A stretch of 64,000 nucleotides of DNA from Bin94 sp965215535 (GTDB taxonomy: Bacteria; Gemmatimonadota; Gemmatimonadetes; Longimicrobiales; Gaopeijiaceae), in NCBI GenBank assembly GCA_965215535.1, contig OZ244063.1:1550001-1614000 (forward strand), given 5' to 3'. Under the pieces are notes generated by a model that was not told the origin of the DNA, made no database searches, and saw only the letters and a program-made list of their open reading frames with translations. Below, in pieces: positions 24,388 to 32,654 of this stretch (its first letter is position 1; each line of letters starts with the position of its first letter). Both the position numbers and the translations under genes were made by a program.

Positions 24388-25668
24388 TCAGCGACGAAGC
24401 CGTCCGGGGGTGCGCCGCCCGGCCCGAGCCATGGAAAGCGCCGCCCACAGCGCCGCCCAGCCCAGCCATCCCAGCCGCTCAAGGGGAGTGAGCATGCGCA
24501 ACTGCTCCCAGAGAAGCCAGGGCACCGTCGCCGCGAGCCGGACCCTGGAACCATCGTGATAGGGCAACCGGCGCTCCACCACCGTCGTTGCGTGGCGGCG
24601 GTCGCGGTGCAGTGCGGTCTCGATCGCCTGGCCAAGAGCCAGGGGCGACAGTTCGGTCCAGCCGGGGATCCGCATCACGCTCCAGGCGGGCGCGGCGCGA
24701 CCCCACCCATGGTGATTCGAGGCCGCCACAACCGCCACATTCAGCGAATCGGCCAGAGCGAGAAGTGTGGCCCGGTCCCGGCGCGACTGCTCAAGCCCCC
24801 GCGGCGCCCCGTCGATCAGCTCGATGGCAACGATTTCCGGGAGCGTGTCCAGCGGACCCAACGGTGCCGGAATTGTGTAGATGATTGTCGGCGGCTGTAC
24901 GCTCTCTGCGCCCGATTGCGCCATGGAATCGGGATCGAGATGATGCCAACTGCTGTCGAGCGCGAAGATGTAGCGCCCACGGTCGCCCAGAATGTTGACG
25001 TGACGGCCGCTCATGCGCACTTCCATGCCGCTCAGCAGCACCGTGCGCTCGCCGGCGCGCACCGGATTGCGGGGAAGCGCGTCGTCCACGCCGAGCCAGT
25101 TGTAGTGATCGGTGAGGTAGGCCGCAGCGAACCCGGCCGCCTCGTGCCAGGCGCGGCTGTGCGCAGAGGTGAAGCCTGTCCGGCCATCGTGCGAGTGGTG
25201 GGTGTGGGAGTGAAAATCCACCGCCAGGAGATCGGGGTCGCTCAGCCTGAGAGCGGCCATCGGGCGCGGGATGAGGGCGGCGCCCGCGTAGAGGGCGAAA
25301 ATGGCGGCCAGAACACAGACCGCCAGGAGAAGCTCGCGCAGGATGCCTCTGGGCGATGGACCGGACGGGCGAACCTGCCATGCGCGCAGAAGCGCAACCG
25401 TGCGAACGCCGACAGGGAGCAGAATCAGGGTCGCCAGAAATGCATAGTGCTGGCTGACCGTGAGCAGGGTCATGGTGTCCCAGAGGGCGAAGAGGGGTGC
25501 GCCGACAAGGTAGCCGGGCGGGTGGTGCAGGGTGGCGGTGGCGAGGGGTTGCAGGGTGGCGGCATCGCGCAGGGGCGGCAGAGAGATCAGAGTGGTGGCC
25601 GCGACGAGGGCTGTGACAACAAGGGGGCCGCACAGCGTGCGGAGGCGGAGGGGAATGATCTCCTTCAC
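24388..25668 (-). CDS. Membrane-anchored PHP-domain metal-dependent phosphoesterase
   Basis: Encodes 426 residues. About four N-terminal transmembrane segments (to residue 140) precede a PHP domain. AVDFHSHTHHSHDGRTG gives the HxH metal motif, AAGFAAAYLTDHYNW the second motif, and VAASNHHGWGR a late His. PHP domains act as metal-dependent phosphoesterases or nucleases; a polytopic N-terminus is unusual and places the active site on one membrane face. It overlaps the DUF5916 gene by 4 bp and precedes the HupE-like gene. Confidence 0.75.
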   Translation of the reverse strand: MKEIIPLRLRTLCGPLVVTALVAATTLISLPPLRDAATLQPLATATLHHPPGYLVGAPLFALWDTMTLLTVSQHYAFLATLILLPVGVRTVALLRAWQVRPSGPSPRGILRELLLAVCVLAAIFALYAGAALIPRPMAALRLSDPDLLAVDFHSHTHHSHDGRTGFTSAHSRAWHEAAGFAAAYLTDHYNWLGVDDALPRNPVRAGERTVLLSGMEVRMSGRHVNILGDRGRYIFALDSSWHHLDPDSMAQSGAESVQPPTIIYTIPAPLGPLDTLPEIVAIELIDGAPRGLEQSRRDRATLLALADSLNVAVVAASNHHGWGRAAPAWSVMRIPGWTELSPLALGQAIETALHRDRRHATTVVERRLPYHDGSRVRLAATVPWLLWEQLRMLTPLERLGWLGWAALWAALSMARAGRRTPGRLRR

Positions 25669-28124
25669 GGACCCCGTCCGACAAAGGTGTGCGCATACTT
25701 GACCAGGAGCGCCCGTCCCGACGAGAGTGGCCGGCGCGGCCCCAGGCCATTGTCGCGATCATTGTACAATCCTTCGTTATACACAATCCAGAGATCGGTG
25801 CCCTCGCGGAAGTGATAGCGAAAGCGCACATTGAAACTTGTCCGGGCGGTGGCATTGTTGTATTGACCGAAGGCGCTCACCGAGAGCTTCGGATTGAGCG
25901 CGGTCTTGATTCTGAGGCGGGCCAGTTGCGCGGTGGTCGCCACATTGCGCGCAGCAAAGTCGAGGCGATTGATCTCCCAGGTACTCTCCAGCTCCAGGAA
26001 GCGCGACACCACCCAGGTCGGACCCAGCGACACCCCGATGCGGCGGCCATCGTAGAAGCTCCCCGCCGAGGCGTTGAAATTTCCGCGCAGAACGTCGCTG
26101 CGGGGCAACTGCAACATGGCGTTGGCCTCATGAAACCAGTATTCGCCCGGCAAGACCTCGACATCGGAAATTGTGAAGGGCTCCACAACGCTTTCGAAGC
26201 TCGAGAGGCCGCTCAGCGTCAGATTTACGCCATCGCGGAACTGGAACTCGAGTTCGGGTTCGATCTCGCGCGACTCGGCGCTGCCATCGGCGTTGCGCGA
26301 ATATTGGGATGCGCTGACCGTGAGTGCCCGCGAGAGCAACGACGAACCGGCCTCTGCAAACCGACGATAGCGAAGCTCGACGCCGCCATAGGTGAAATCC
26401 CTGCGCGACTGAAAGCCGAGACCCGGCAGATAGTCCTTCCCCGCCCTGATTCCTTCGGCATAGTAGGAAAAGCCATCGTCGCGGCGACGTTCCATGCGCG
26501 CACGGGCCAATCCCGATTCCAGCCCTCCCTCCTGCGCGGTGGCCTCGTCGAAGGTATGCGCCCATTGCAGCACCAGATACTCGTCGCCCAGCCACCTCAG
26601 CACAGCATCCACCCCATACGCAATATTGTTGTGGCCCTGCGTCCCGATTCGGGTGGTGAGCATTGCGCCCACATTCGAAAAATCATCGATAATTTTCTGG
26701 CGAATGCGCGCAACGGCCATATTCTCGGACGAGAGCTCGCCATGCGGCGCGGTCTGCATGGCCAGGATGCCGAAATCGGTGCGGGCCAGGCGTCCCACGG
26801 CTCTTGCTCCTCCGTAGATGCGCACAATTTCGCCCGCGTTCAGGCCAATGCGACGACTGTAGAAGAGACGGTTGGACATGCCGCCCGTATTGAAATCGAA
26901 GGTCGATGCGCGCTCCTGGAAGAACTGGCGCTTTTCGGGAAAAAAGAGCGCAAAGCGGGTCAGATTGATCTGCTGATCGTCGGCCTCCACCTGGGCAAAG
27001 TCGGTGTTGACGGTCAGATCCAGCGCAAGATTCGAGGTGGGCGAAAGCTTGAGGTCGATCCCGGCTTCGGTGGTTGCATTGCGCTCGGTCTGCCACTCGG
27101 CGCGAGAGACCGCGGGGGGTTCGGCCAGTACGGGATTCTGCCTGACGCCGACCGTTGTAAAGGGCGAGAGATAAAGTGGCGTCGATTGTTGTACATCGCG
27201 AAGCACAACGCGCTGCGCCTGCGACGGTTTGGCAAATCCCATCCGTCCCCATTCGGGCGCGATCGGCGGAAAGATCTGGCGTTCATTCCTGCGCGCGAGC
27301 AACCGGTAGACAATCACGCCCATCGTGACCTCGCCCCCGGTCGCCTGAAATCCCAATGTCGAAAAAGGGATCCGGAACTCGGCAAACCAGCCTTCGTCGG
27401 TCCGGGTTGTGGCCACATCCCAATGCGCATTCCAATCCGAACTCATCGGCATTCCGCTTGTGAATTCGGCGTCGTTCGACATTGTTCGATCCTGGCGCAC
27501 GCCCGCCGGATTGGTGGTGAACCAGACCGCCGTTTCGTAGTCGTTGTAGCTGTCGATGACAAGCGAAAGAATGTCGTCGCCGCTGTACTGATCACGGTAG
27601 AAGGTGCCGGTGCGAATCTCCGAGGGCTCGCTGTCATACATGCGGCCGGACATGTAGAGATAGCGATCGTCGTGTGCAAGCCGCACCTCGGTGGGCTCGC
27701 TTGGGGGATCGCCAAAGTTGGGAGTGTAGAGGATCATCTCGAAGGGGGGCAGCGAATCCCAGACCGCTTCGTTGACAATGCCATCGAGCACAATCTCGCT
27801 CGAAAGACGGGGAATTGTGATTGGCGCGGAGGGCGAAGGCGCCAGAGGCGGGAGTTGACCCTGCAGGGCGGCGGGTGCGGACAGGAGCACTGCGAGGGCG
27901 ATCGTGGCAGGGAGTGCGCGCAGGCAGGGGACCCGGCCGGGTGCGATGGTGCGGCGATGATGGAGGAGCAGCGATGCGCGAGGGTCGTCTGGCGCTGGGC
28001 CGGGGCCTGGAGCGAGAAAAGCGCATGGCGCCGGTGCAGGGCGGGGCGGGGCGTCATGAGGACCGGCCGGTGTTGCAGGGAGCGCGGCGCAGCGAGGATT
28101 GGCAGCGAGGAAGGCGGGAATCAC
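25665..28124 (-). CDS. DUF5916 family outer-membrane protein
   Basis: Encodes up to 819 residues; the true start may be further in, because the first 60 residues are Pro-rich and the signal-like segment (LPATIALAVLLSAPAALQGQ) begins near residue 70. A CBM9-like domain (EIVLDGIVNEAVWDSLPPF, VRLAHDDRYLYMSGRMYDSE) precedes a long beta-strand region with FPEKRQFFQERASTFDFN and many alternating strands ending in RALLVKYAHTF, typical of DUF5916 beta-barrels. The function is unknown; an outer-membrane location is likely. It is the first gene of the DUF5916-PHP-HupE operon. Confidence 0.8.
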   Translation of the reverse strand: MIPAFLAANPRCAALPATPAGPHDAPPRPAPAPCAFLAPGPGPAPDDPRASLLLHHRRTIAPGRVPCLRALPATIALAVLLSAPAALQGQLPPLAPSPSAPITIPRLSSEIVLDGIVNEAVWDSLPPFEMILYTPNFGDPPSEPTEVRLAHDDRYLYMSGRMYDSEPSEIRTGTFYRDQYSGDDILSLVIDSYNDYETAVWFTTNPAGVRQDRTMSNDAEFTSGMPMSSDWNAHWDVATTRTDEGWFAEFRIPFSTLGFQATGGEVTMGVIVYRLLARRNERQIFPPIAPEWGRMGFAKPSQAQRVVLRDVQQSTPLYLSPFTTVGVRQNPVLAEPPAVSRAEWQTERNATTEAGIDLKLSPTSNLALDLTVNTDFAQVEADDQQINLTRFALFFPEKRQFFQERASTFDFNTGGMSNRLFYSRRIGLNAGEIVRIYGGARAVGRLARTDFGILAMQTAPHGELSSENMAVARIRQKIIDDFSNVGAMLTTRIGTQGHNNIAYGVDAVLRWLGDEYLVLQWAHTFDEATAQEGGLESGLARARMERRRDDGFSYYAEGIRAGKDYLPGLGFQSRRDFTYGGVELRYRRFAEAGSSLLSRALTVSASQYSRNADGSAESREIEPELEFQFRDGVNLTLSGLSSFESVVEPFTISDVEVLPGEYWFHEANAMLQLPRSDVLRGNFNASAGSFYDGRRIGVSLGPTWVVSRFLELESTWEINRLDFAARNVATTAQLARLRIKTALNPKLSVSAFGQYNNATARTSFNVRFRYHFREGTDLWIVYNEGLYNDRDNGLGPRRPLSSGRALLVKYAHTFVGRGP

Positions 28125-28315
28125 GGCATATGGAGGGGGACGGAGGACAGGTGGAGGATGAGAGTGGGTAAAGACGCGGTGGACGATTAAACTAATGGAG
28201 CCTCCGAAACGCGCCGGCTCTGCCGGGAAGACGCGCCCGGGCCGGTGGGCGGCAGTCGGAGTGCCAACCAGAGGTCACCGGCTCGACCCTCCTGACCACC
28301 GATTCTTTGTCCTGC

Positions 28316-29269
28316 ATGACAGCTCTGCACCACGAAATTGTTGAGGCTGCGGGTTCGTCGCCCACGCGCCAGCTCCTGATTCTGCACGGGATCTACGGCG
28401 CCGGACGGAACTGGGGACGGGTGGCGCGGTGGCTGGTGCGGGCGCGACCACAGTGGCGCTGCGTGCTCGTCGATCTGCCTGCGCATGGGCGCTCACCCGC
28501 GCGGGAGCCGCATACCCTGAGGACCTGTGCAGAGGCGCTGACGCAGTTGGAGGAGCGGATCGGGGCGGCCGATGGCGTGCTCGGGCACTCCTTTGGCGGA
28601 AAGGTGGCGATGATGTGGGCGCTGCAGCAGGGCGCGGCGGCCGACGGCACCGGGGATCGTGGCCGACAGCTCTGGATCGTGGATTCGTCGCCCGGAGCGG
28701 GGCAGCCACAGGGGGGTGCGTGGCGGATGCTGGGCGTTCTGCGCCGCCACCCGGGTCCATTCGGGAGCCGGGCCGAGGCGGTGGCTGCGATCGAGAGCGA
28801 GGGATTTTCGCAGGCGGTGGCGCAGTGGATGGCGATCAATGTGGCGCCGCGCGAGGCGGTCGCAGAGGCGAGAAAGGAGGCCGGGCCGGGCCGGTCGTCG
28901 GTCGTGCGTACAAGAGAGGGGGCGAGCGGCTTCGCCGAAGGGGTTGCAGGGGGTGAGCGGAGCGGGGTGCGGGGCAGCGCGGGCGATCTTCTCTGGCGGA
29001 TCGATCCGGCGACGATGGAGGCGCTGATTCGCGACTACTTTCGCCACGACCTCTGGCCGGTGATCGAGCGGCCCCCCCGGCATCTGTCGGTGCAGGCGAT
29101 CCGCGCTCTGGGCTCCAGCGTGATTTCGGATGCGGACGCCACCCGGATCCGCCATGCCGGGGAGCGCACCGGTCGGGTCGGGCTCCACGAGATCGAGGGG
29201 GGACACTGGGTGAATGTCGAGAATCCCGAGGCGCTGCATGCGGTGCTGGCAGAGGGGCTGGGGGCGTAG
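28316..29269 (+). CDS. Alpha/beta hydrolase
   Basis: Encodes 317 residues from the ATG at 28316 (a TTG lies 9 nt earlier). LLILHGIYGAGRNW is the HG oxyanion region, GVLGHSFGGKVAMM the nucleophile elbow (GxSxG), and EIEGGHWVNVENPE carries the catalytic His. This resembles YbfF-type esterases. A low-complexity Gly/Ser/Arg stretch (about residues 185-220) interrupts the cap region. There is no clear ribosome site. The gene stands alone, divergent from the DUF5916 operon. Confidence 0.82.
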   Translation: MTALHHEIVEAAGSSPTRQLLILHGIYGAGRNWGRVARWLVRARPQWRCVLVDLPAHGRSPAREPHTLRTCAEALTQLEERIGAADGVLGHSFGGKVAMMWALQQGAAADGTGDRGRQLWIVDSSPGAGQPQGGAWRMLGVLRRHPGPFGSRAEAVAAIESEGFSQAVAQWMAINVAPREAVAEARKEAGPGRSSVVRTREGASGFAEGVAGGERSGVRGSAGDLLWRIDPATMEALIRDYFRHDLWPVIERPPRHLSVQAIRALGSSVISDADATRIRHAGERTGRVGLHEIEGGHWVNVENPEALHAVLAEGLGA

Positions 29270-29604
29270 TAGACAACACTGACGGTCCAACTCTGAAAGG
29301 TTTCGTCGCCGATCATACACAATCGGGAGCGACTTTCTGCACCGATGAACACCGAAGCTACCGGGGTCTTCCGAATCACGAAGCAGTGAAGCACTCGGTC
29401 GGCAAATGGGTGAAGGGACTCGCCCGCACAATGGCGATGGTCGGAAGCGACTCATGGACCGCGACCTCATCGCCGACAACGGTCGGTCGCCGCGCGCCAG
29501 TTGGGGGTCTTGACACGCCCGTTCGATTTCCCGGATTTTTTTGCGAGAAATCACACCAAACCGAAAGGAAGACAGCGAATGACCGGCGAAGTGTGGGCCG
29601 TTAC
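29270..29604. other. Intergenic region after the hydrolase gene
   Basis: This 335-bp stretch has no convincing gene, terminator or promoter. The plus-strand frame that begins at 29386 shows no recognisable protein features before 29605. Confidence 0.4.
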
Positions 29605-29940
29605 ATGAGTACCGCAGCCGAAGCCACACCGGTTTCCCATTCGCGATTCCGGCTTCCCAATTGGAGCGAAGTGCTGCCGAGCATGGCACCGTCGGCGTTA
29701 TTTCCAGTGGCCTTGTATGCTTTCTTTCGCCCGGTTGTCGTGTCGCCACTGCGCGAAGCGGTAGCCGCGAATGCGACCCGAATCGAGGCGAACGCCGGTC
29801 TACTCCGGGAAGTGCCCCAGGAGCTGGCGGGAATTCGGGAAGAACAATCGGCTATCCGCGACGAACTGGTCGCTTATCCGGGCGGTCATAGAGGACTAAA
29901 CGGCTCCATCCATGCCCCGTGTCACCTTATGAAAAGATAA
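29605..29940 (+). CDS. Small hypothetical protein (membrane segment plus coiled coil)
   Basis: Encodes 111 residues from an internal ATG. A hydrophobic stretch (SALFPVALYAFFRPVVVSPL) is followed by a heptad-like region (AVAANATRIEANAGLLREV, then LAGIREEQSAIRDELV), giving a single-span protein with a coiled coil. There is no strong ribosome site and the C-terminus runs into the palindromic repeat at 29926. It may be a decayed gene. Low confidence. Confidence 0.35.
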   Translation: MSTAAEATPVSHSRFRLPNWSEVLPSMAPSALFPVALYAFFRPVVVSPLREAVAANATRIEANAGLLREVPQELAGIREEQSAIRDELVAYPGGHRGLNGSIHAPCHLMKR

Positions 29941-29959
29941 GCCGGAATTTTTTCATAAG
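29926..29959. repeat. Palindromic direct repeat, copy 1
   Basis: CTTATGAAAA and TTTTCATAAG form a 10-bp stem that extends to 13 bp (with one G-T pair) around an 8-nt loop. The unit recurs 83 bp downstream with 27 of 33 bases identical. Confidence 0.6.
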
Positions 29960-30008
29960 AAACTGTAAAACGAGCGGTTGCGCAAGTTGAGAACCACCAA
30001 TTGCGGCG

Positions 30009-30041
30009 CTTACGAAAGGATATGCCCGAATCCTTTCATAA
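30009..30041. repeat. Palindromic direct repeat, copy 2
   Basis: The same unit as at 29926. The inner stem GAAAGGAT/ATCCTTTC is perfect. Compared with copy 1 one A-T pair has become G-C and one G-T pair has become G-C, so the stem is kept despite sequence change. Confidence 0.6.
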
Positions 30042-30130
30042 AAATTCGCAAAGGGCGGCAGACCGATCTTCAACCCGACGCAGACCACCAACCTCGGGGG
30101 CCCGCTGGGCGGCGCAGCGGCTCGGGCGGC

Positions 30131-32491
30131 TTATCCCCCGGGAGGCGTCAACCGGTATTCCCTCGGCGGCGTCTCGCCCCGCAGATGTTCGACAAAGTAG
30201 TCCCAGGTGCGGCGCACAACATAGGGTTCGTTGGCGTAGCCGTGATTGCGATTGGGCAGCACGAACATGTCGAAGTCCTTGTTGTGCCGAATCAGCTCGT
30301 CGATCAGGCGAATCGTCATGTTGGGGTGAACATTGTCATCGAGAGTGCCATAGTGCAGCAGCAATTTGCCCTTCAGATTTGCGGCGAGATCCTGATTGGC
30401 CTGGCTGTCGAAGTTGTCGCCTCCGGCAGCATTTCCGACAAGCAGGCCCTGGTACTTTTCGCCCCACGGAAAGAAGTAGCCGCGATTGTCGTGGTTGCCT
30501 GCGCCCGAAACCGCAACCTTGAAGAAGTCGGGCCAGCGCAGAATTGCGCCAGTCGAGGAGAAACCGCCGCCCGAGTGACCGAAGATCCCCACCCGCGACA
30601 GATCCATCTGCGGATAGCGGCCCGCCAGCTCGCGGAGCGCCGAGATATGGTCGGGGATTCCATTGTCGCCCATATTGCCATAGTAGGCATCGTGGAAGGC
30701 CTTGGAGCGCAGGGGCGTTCCGAAGGCGTCAACCGCAAAGACAATAAAGCCGAGTTCGGCGAGCGCGCGGCCATTCCCGCGACCCGCAGCCGAGAAGCTG
30801 TACAGCGTTACGGCCCCGATCTGCGGCCCCGGATAGATATAGTCCACCACCGGATAGCGCTGCCCGGGATCGAATTCGGAAGGAAACCAGAGCAATCCAT
30901 GGACATCGGTTCGGCCATCGCGTCCCCTGGCTCTGAAGGGCACCGGCGGAATCCAGCCCGCTTCTTCCAGGCGCGCAATGTCGGCGGTTTCGATTGTCTG
31001 GACAGGGCGGCCATCGCGTCCACGCACAACCGCAACCGGGGGCGTCTCCGGGGTCGAATACTGATCGACAAAGTAGCGGCCCGAGGGCGCAGGGGTAATC
31101 AGATGCACGGCATCCTCGGGGCTCAACAGCTCAAGTCCGGTTCCATCCAGGCGCACGCTGTAGAGGTGGATATGGTAGGGATGACGCCCCTCTTCGCGGC
31201 CCGCAGCGGTGAAGTACAGGGTGCGGGTCTCTTCATCGACATGTACAAGCTGCGTCACCAGCCAGGGCCCCGCGGTGACCCGGTTCTTCAGGTTGCCTTC
31301 GCCATCATAGAGATAGAGGTGCCCGAAGCCGTCGCGCTCGGACCACCAGAGAAACTCGTCGCCACTTCCCATAAGGTGCCAGGCGGGCGGAAAGGAGGTA
31401 AAGTTGTTAAGTTCCACATAGGTGGGGCCGGTCTCTTCGAGAATTGCGGTTGCGGCGCCGGTCGCGGCATCGACGCGGTAGAGCGTATAGCGACGAAAGT
31501 CCCGGCTGCGGTGGGTGTAGAAGATCTCGCTTCCATCGGCGGTCCACTGCACATCGACAAAGCTGGTGTCGCCGCGCGCAAAGGTGCCCGGTTGCGGCGG
31601 AATGTCGGCACGAATTGCGGTACGCGCCTCTACATCGAGAATCCACAGATCGAAGGTGGGGACAATTGAATCGCCCGGCAGCGCATAGGCCCAGGAGTGC
31701 AGAATGGGGCGACCGTCGGCGGCCTCGAGAAGGTGAAAGCGTTCGACCTCGCGTTCATCGTAGCGGTGCGTGGCGATGCGGCGCGAATCGGGCGACCACT
31801 GCAGAACGGGCGAACGCACGCGGCCGGCGCGGCGGCTGGTAATCTCCTGGCAACACCCCTCGGGAATGGCGCCATAGCCGAAGTCGGTCTCGCCGTCGCG
31901 GGTAAGCTGGATCTCGTCGCCGCTGTCTGCACTGCGCACCCAGAGATTTTCGTCGCGGGCGAAGGCGATCCAGCGGCCATCGGGCGAGGAACGCTCGGCG
32001 GGCGAGGGTGCCGTGGCGGTGACCGGCCCGGTGCAGACGTAGGAGCCAAGATCGCAGCTCCACTGCACGGAATCGGCAAGCTGAAAGCGAAGACCGGTCT
32101 GATTGTCGACAAACTCGAAGCTGTCGAAGGGAAGCGCGCGGCCCTCGTAGGCGGTATCGGCAGCCAGCGAGAGCGCCGACGCCAGACGATCGTGATCAAA
32201 GGCCGGCCGGCGGGTTGCAGCCACCGGATCCACCACAACGAACTCGTGCCCGCTCTGGGTGCGGCTCCGGAACCAGAAGCGGTCGCCAGCGAAGAACTCG
32301 GGCACAACCTGATCGCCGGCAATCAGCCTGGATGCATTCCAGGGAAGGAACTGCTCGGCGCGGGCATAGCTGCTCTCGGTGACCTGGGCCGCAAGGGGAG
32401 GGGCGAAGAGCGCCGGGGCCGGGAGCGGCAGATGGGCAGCCAGGGAGAGGAGCGCGGCGGCGGCAGGGGCAAGGCGGGTGTGTGTGCGCAT
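30131..32491 (-). CDS. Secreted S9 family (dipeptidyl-peptidase IV-like) serine peptidase
   Basis: Encodes 786 residues from the ATG at 32491, the Met just before the signal peptide (LAPAAAALLSLAAHLPLPAPA). An eight-bladed-propeller-type N-terminal domain (SPDGRWIAFARDENLWVRS, LQWSPDSRRIATHRYD) precedes the alpha/beta-hydrolase domain. The nucleophile motif is GIFGHSGGGFSS, the Asp lies in LLHYGTLDDNVH and the His in LPNRNHGY. It should remove dipeptides from peptides in the periplasm or outside the cell. Gemmatimonadota and Bacteroidota carry many such enzymes. No strong ribosome site was seen. Confidence 0.9.
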   Translation of the reverse strand: MRTHTRLAPAAAALLSLAAHLPLPAPALFAPPLAAQVTESSYARAEQFLPWNASRLIAGDQVVPEFFAGDRFWFRSRTQSGHEFVVVDPVAATRRPAFDHDRLASALSLAADTAYEGRALPFDSFEFVDNQTGLRFQLADSVQWSCDLGSYVCTGPVTATAPSPAERSSPDGRWIAFARDENLWVRSADSGDEIQLTRDGETDFGYGAIPEGCCQEITSRRAGRVRSPVLQWSPDSRRIATHRYDEREVERFHLLEAADGRPILHSWAYALPGDSIVPTFDLWILDVEARTAIRADIPPQPGTFARGDTSFVDVQWTADGSEIFYTHRSRDFRRYTLYRVDAATGAATAILEETGPTYVELNNFTSFPPAWHLMGSGDEFLWWSERDGFGHLYLYDGEGNLKNRVTAGPWLVTQLVHVDEETRTLYFTAAGREEGRHPYHIHLYSVRLDGTGLELLSPEDAVHLITPAPSGRYFVDQYSTPETPPVAVVRGRDGRPVQTIETADIARLEEAGWIPPVPFRARGRDGRTDVHGLLWFPSEFDPGQRYPVVDYIYPGPQIGAVTLYSFSAAGRGNGRALAELGFIVFAVDAFGTPLRSKAFHDAYYGNMGDNGIPDHISALRELAGRYPQMDLSRVGIFGHSGGGFSSTGAILRWPDFFKVAVSGAGNHDNRGYFFPWGEKYQGLLVGNAAGGDNFDSQANQDLAANLKGKLLLHYGTLDDNVHPNMTIRLIDELIRHNKDFDMFVLPNRNHGYANEPYVVRRTWDYFVEHLRGETPPREYRLTPPGG

Positions 32492-32654
32492 GAAGAGGGA
32501 GCCTGGATGAGGGGTGGCATGTGTGTGAGGTGGAGGCCGGAGGCGGGTGCCGGGCTGAGACGGCGACCGAATGGAATGATATACTGGGCCGGGCGAGGGT
32601 GGTGCGCCTGCGGGCCCCGAACAGATCGGCAAACCGCTTGCGGCGCTGGCCGCG

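Noticed and set aside
25689..28190. 833-codon plus-strand frame opposite the DUF5916 gene
   Set aside because: It is a shadow of high-GC codon use. The minus strand carries recognisable DUF5916 motifs and the plus frame has none.
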